64,000 bases of DNA, taken from NCBI GenBank assembly GCA_035280425.1, contig DATEFW010000027.1:62001-126000 (forward strand), written 5' to 3'. The position numbers and the translations under genes are program-made. Below, one piece after another: positions 62,194-64,000 of the stretch. Positions within the stretch are counted from its first letter, which is position 1. Every line of letters starts with the position of its first letter. The notes under the pieces were generated by a model that saw only the letters and a program-made list of their open reading frames with translations, was not told the origin of the DNA and did not search any database. The stretch is from QHXW01 sp035280425. GTDB taxonomy: Bacteria; Acidobacteriota; Terriglobia; Bryobacterales; Bryobacteraceae.

Positions 62194-63738
62194 CTAGACG
62201 CCGATTTCCAGTACGGTCACCGAATGCGCCGGAAATTCGAATGTGAACTGCGGGCCGAAATCGGCGAATTCGCGGCTGGTGATGGCGACCTGGTTCGGTT
62301 GTTCGAATGAGTTGACGGCATCGGGCGAGGGGCCGTTGATGGTGAAAACGTTGCCGCGGCGGGCGAGTTTCACTCCCGCTATATCGAACTGGGCTGCGAG
62401 CGCGCGGTCTTTGTGGCGATTCACCACGCCGATCGATAAGCGGCCGTCGGCCAGAGTCGGGCAGATGTCCAGATACTCGGTGCGGCCATTGGTCCGCGAA
62501 TCGTAGCCAGGGCCTTCGCTCCAGGTATGCACGACGCGGTCGCCGGAGTGCGCGCGGTATAGCTCGAGCGGGAAAAAGTTTGGCTCGAGATACAAACCTT
62601 TTTCGCTCGTGTGAATCGGTGCGATGACATTCACCATCTGGGCCAGATTCGCCATCGTTACCTTGTCGCCCCAGCGCTGGAACAGATGCAGCATGGACGC
62701 CGTCCACAGTGCGTCGCGCAGGTTGTACGGCTCTTCGAGTTTGCTCGTGACCTCGCGGTTGCGTCCGTCGCGCCGCCGGTACCAGATATTCCACTCGTCG
62801 AAGGCGATTTCGACGCGACCCTTGCGCAGCGGAAACTCGACGCCGCGCGGCTCATGGCCCCGCAGTCGCGACATCGAAATCTCGATGGCGCTGTCGGCCA
62901 GGCGCAACAGATCGTCGACGCGCTTCACGGACGCCAGGACGTCGTAATAGTCGTCGCTGCCGGTATAGAAATGGACCGAAATGTAATCGACGATCGCGCC
63001 CAATGAATCGAGAACGGTTTCGTTCCAGCGCGGATCGGAAGCGCCGCAGGCCACCAGCTGAATCGACGGGTCCACCCACTTCATCATCTTGGCGGCTTCG
63101 AGCGCGACTTTGGCGTAATCCTCGGCGCTCTTGTGTCCGGCCTGCCAGGTACCGTAAATTTCGTTGCCGAGGCCCCAGTACTTTACGCGGTGCGGCTGAG
63201 CGTAACCGTGCTTGCGGCGAAGGTTGGCATAAGCCGTATCGGTCGTGCCGTTGCAATACTCGACCCAGTTCGCCGCTTCTTCGATGGTGCCGGTGCCGAG
63301 GTTGACCGTGATGTACGGCTCGGACTCGATGGCGCGGCAATATTCGATGAATTCGTTGGTGCCAAAATGGTTCGGCTCGACCGCGAACCAGGCGGTATCG
63401 AAGCGGCGCGGCCGCTGATCCTTGGGGCCGACACCGTCTTCCCAGTGGTAGGACGAAACGAAATTGCCGCCCGGCCAGCGCAGGACCGGTGGGCGCAGGC
63501 GCTTGACCGCTGCGAGCACATCTTTGCGGAAACCACGGCCGTCGGAAAGCGGCGAGCCTTCTTCGTAGATGCCGCCATAGATGCAGCGGCCGAGATGCTC
63601 GATGAACTGGCCGAAGATCATGGGGTTCACGCGCGCGATCACCTCGCCGGCTTCGACGCGCACGTGCGTGACGTCATCCGCGGCGCGAAGGAGGCCGGCG
63701 GCCGGAACCGCAGCCAGGAAATTCCGACGAGTGATCAT
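62194..63738 (-). CDS. alpha-L-arabinofuranosidase (GH51-like), Tat-exported
   Basis: A 514-aa glycoside hydrolase. Tat signal MITRRNFLAAVPAAGLLRAA. GH51 (clan GH-A) core: PVLRWPGGNFVSSYHWEDG, acid/base Glu in YWGLGNEIYGTW, nucleophile Glu in IAFDEWNIWYRR, and the C-terminal jelly-roll. It releases arabinose from arabinan or arabinoxylan side chains. Start 63738 overlaps the LarA-like gene by 4 nt, so both are one operon. An upstream extension in frame is not used. Confidence 0.9.
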   Translation of the reverse strand: MITRRNFLAAVPAAGLLRAADDVTHVRVEAGEVIARVNPMIFGQFIEHLGRCIYGGIYEEGSPLSDGRGFRKDVLAAVKRLRPPVLRWPGGNFVSSYHWEDGVGPKDQRPRRFDTAWFAVEPNHFGTNEFIEYCRAIESEPYITVNLGTGTIEEAANWVEYCNGTTDTAYANLRRKHGYAQPHRVKYWGLGNEIYGTWQAGHKSAEDYAKVALEAAKMMKWVDPSIQLVACGASDPRWNETVLDSLGAIVDYISVHFYTGSDDYYDVLASVKRVDDLLRLADSAIEISMSRLRGHEPRGVEFPLRKGRVEIAFDEWNIWYRRRDGRNREVTSKLEEPYNLRDALWTASMLHLFQRWGDKVTMANLAQMVNVIAPIHTSEKGLYLEPNFFPLELYRAHSGDRVVHTWSEGPGYDSRTNGRTEYLDICPTLADGRLSIGVVNRHKDRALAAQFDIAGVKLARRGNVFTINGPSPDAVNSFEQPNQVAITSREFADFGPQFTFEFPAHSVTVLEIGV

Positions 63739-64000
63739 GAAACGCCTACCTCCGCGTGGGCGCGGGCGAGCACGTAAGGGCCTTCGGGAATGACCGCGAT
63801 GGCCGCGTTGCGTGAGAGCCCGGATGTGAGTGCGGCGATGGCCTCGTGCGCTGTGGGAAAAGCGCGGCCCCACAGCGAGGCGTGGAATTCCCGAGGCAGC
63901 CCGGGCACGTAGAACAGAACCTCGGCCTTGCTGGTGACCAGCGCCAGTTTCTCAAGCTGCCACTGATCGATGGTGACTGGTGCGCCGGCGATTTGACGGA
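63735..64000 (-). CDS. LarA/DUF2088-like protein, C-terminal end (partial)
   Basis: Open on the minus strand from the window edge to TGA (63735-63737); the last ~87 residues are seen. The text VLFYVPGLPREFHASLWGRA, TAHEAIAALTSG and IAVIPEGPYVLARA is typical of the C-terminus of lactate racemase LarA / DUF2088 proteins, which use a nickel-pincer cofactor to racemise or epimerise hydroxy acids. The stop overlaps the GH51 start by 4 nt. The gene continues beyond the window. Confidence 0.75.
   Translation of the reverse strand, partial: RQIAGAPVTIDQWQLEKLALVTSKAEVLFYVPGLPREFHASLWGRAFPTAHEAIAALTSGLSRNAAIAVIPEGPYVLARAHAEVGVS

Noticed and set aside
62290..62320. tRNA-like GGTTCGA string
   Set aside because: No cloverleaf can be drawn and it is inside the arabinofuranosidase coding sequence.

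Overview
The window looks like chromosome of an acidobacterium of the Solibacter/Bryobacter type. The evidence is a TonB-receptor C-terminus ending in LRLNF, a TIGR03437-type protein, many Tat-exported small-molecule enzymes, exported DinB and DUF1326 proteins, and GC-rich codon use. The envelope is Gram-negative (lpxC, TonB receptor). No rRNA, tRNA, CRISPR array or complete prophage was seen. Gene density is high, and many neighbours overlap by 1-13 nt.

Layout. 1-900: end of a TonB receptor, a strong terminator and a broken VapC-like PIN toxin. 1009-5755: Tat-exported molybdenum hydroxylase (2Fe-2S, Mo and FAD subunits), a small Cys-rich protein and a DUF1326 protein, closed by a perfect terminator. 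5919-14833: YdeI-like protein, then a minus-strand run DUF2461, GT-C-type membrane protein, YfhO, dnaG, rpoD. 14867-17052: murB and an exported ankyrin protein. 17066-19477: membrane/stress genes (DUF3618, holin-like, DUF883-like, BrkB). 19528-21930: NarL-type two-component system. 21931-24585: plastic zone with gene debris, a tandem repeat, a REP-associated transposase between imperfect inverted repeats, an orphan protein and a tandem array of micro-ORFs. 24586-28093: two sugar isomerases and sppA. 28305-35505: PRC/MgtE_N/CBS protein, Nramp-related transporter, frataxin, then an APC permease, aldehyde dehydrogenase and glutamine synthetase-like cluster. 35531-38072: thiolase, OB-fold partner and aminotransferase. 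38149-40401: ECF sigma, anti-sigma and exported protein. 40536-43955: ferredoxin-metallo-beta-lactamase fusion, then PF04008 protein, epimerase and DapA-like protein. 43968-53141: internally duplicated membrane protein, rnr, FecR/DUF6600 protein, polyprenyl synthase, aldo/keto reductase and small orphans. 53274-58457: frameshifted TIGR03437 gene, a second copy of the polA 3' end, a lower-GC orphan and polA. 58624-64000: lpxC, small proteins, a recombinase-like fragment, exported DinB, GH51 arabinofuranosidase and the end of a LarA-like gene.

How the genes work together. Housekeeping genes (dnaG, rpoD, murB, lpxC, polA, rnr, polyprenyl synthase) alternate with catabolic operons. The Nramp-related transporter beside an MgtE_N/CBS protein suggests regulated Mg/Mn uptake. 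The permease, aldehyde dehydrogenase and GS-like enzyme suggest amine catabolism by gamma-glutamylation.

The least explained features are the micro-ORF array (24173-24495), whose copies share the start M-K/R-T-x-T-N-L-K-A-G, and the 1-kb insert bounded by two divergent polA 3' ends (54671-55960).
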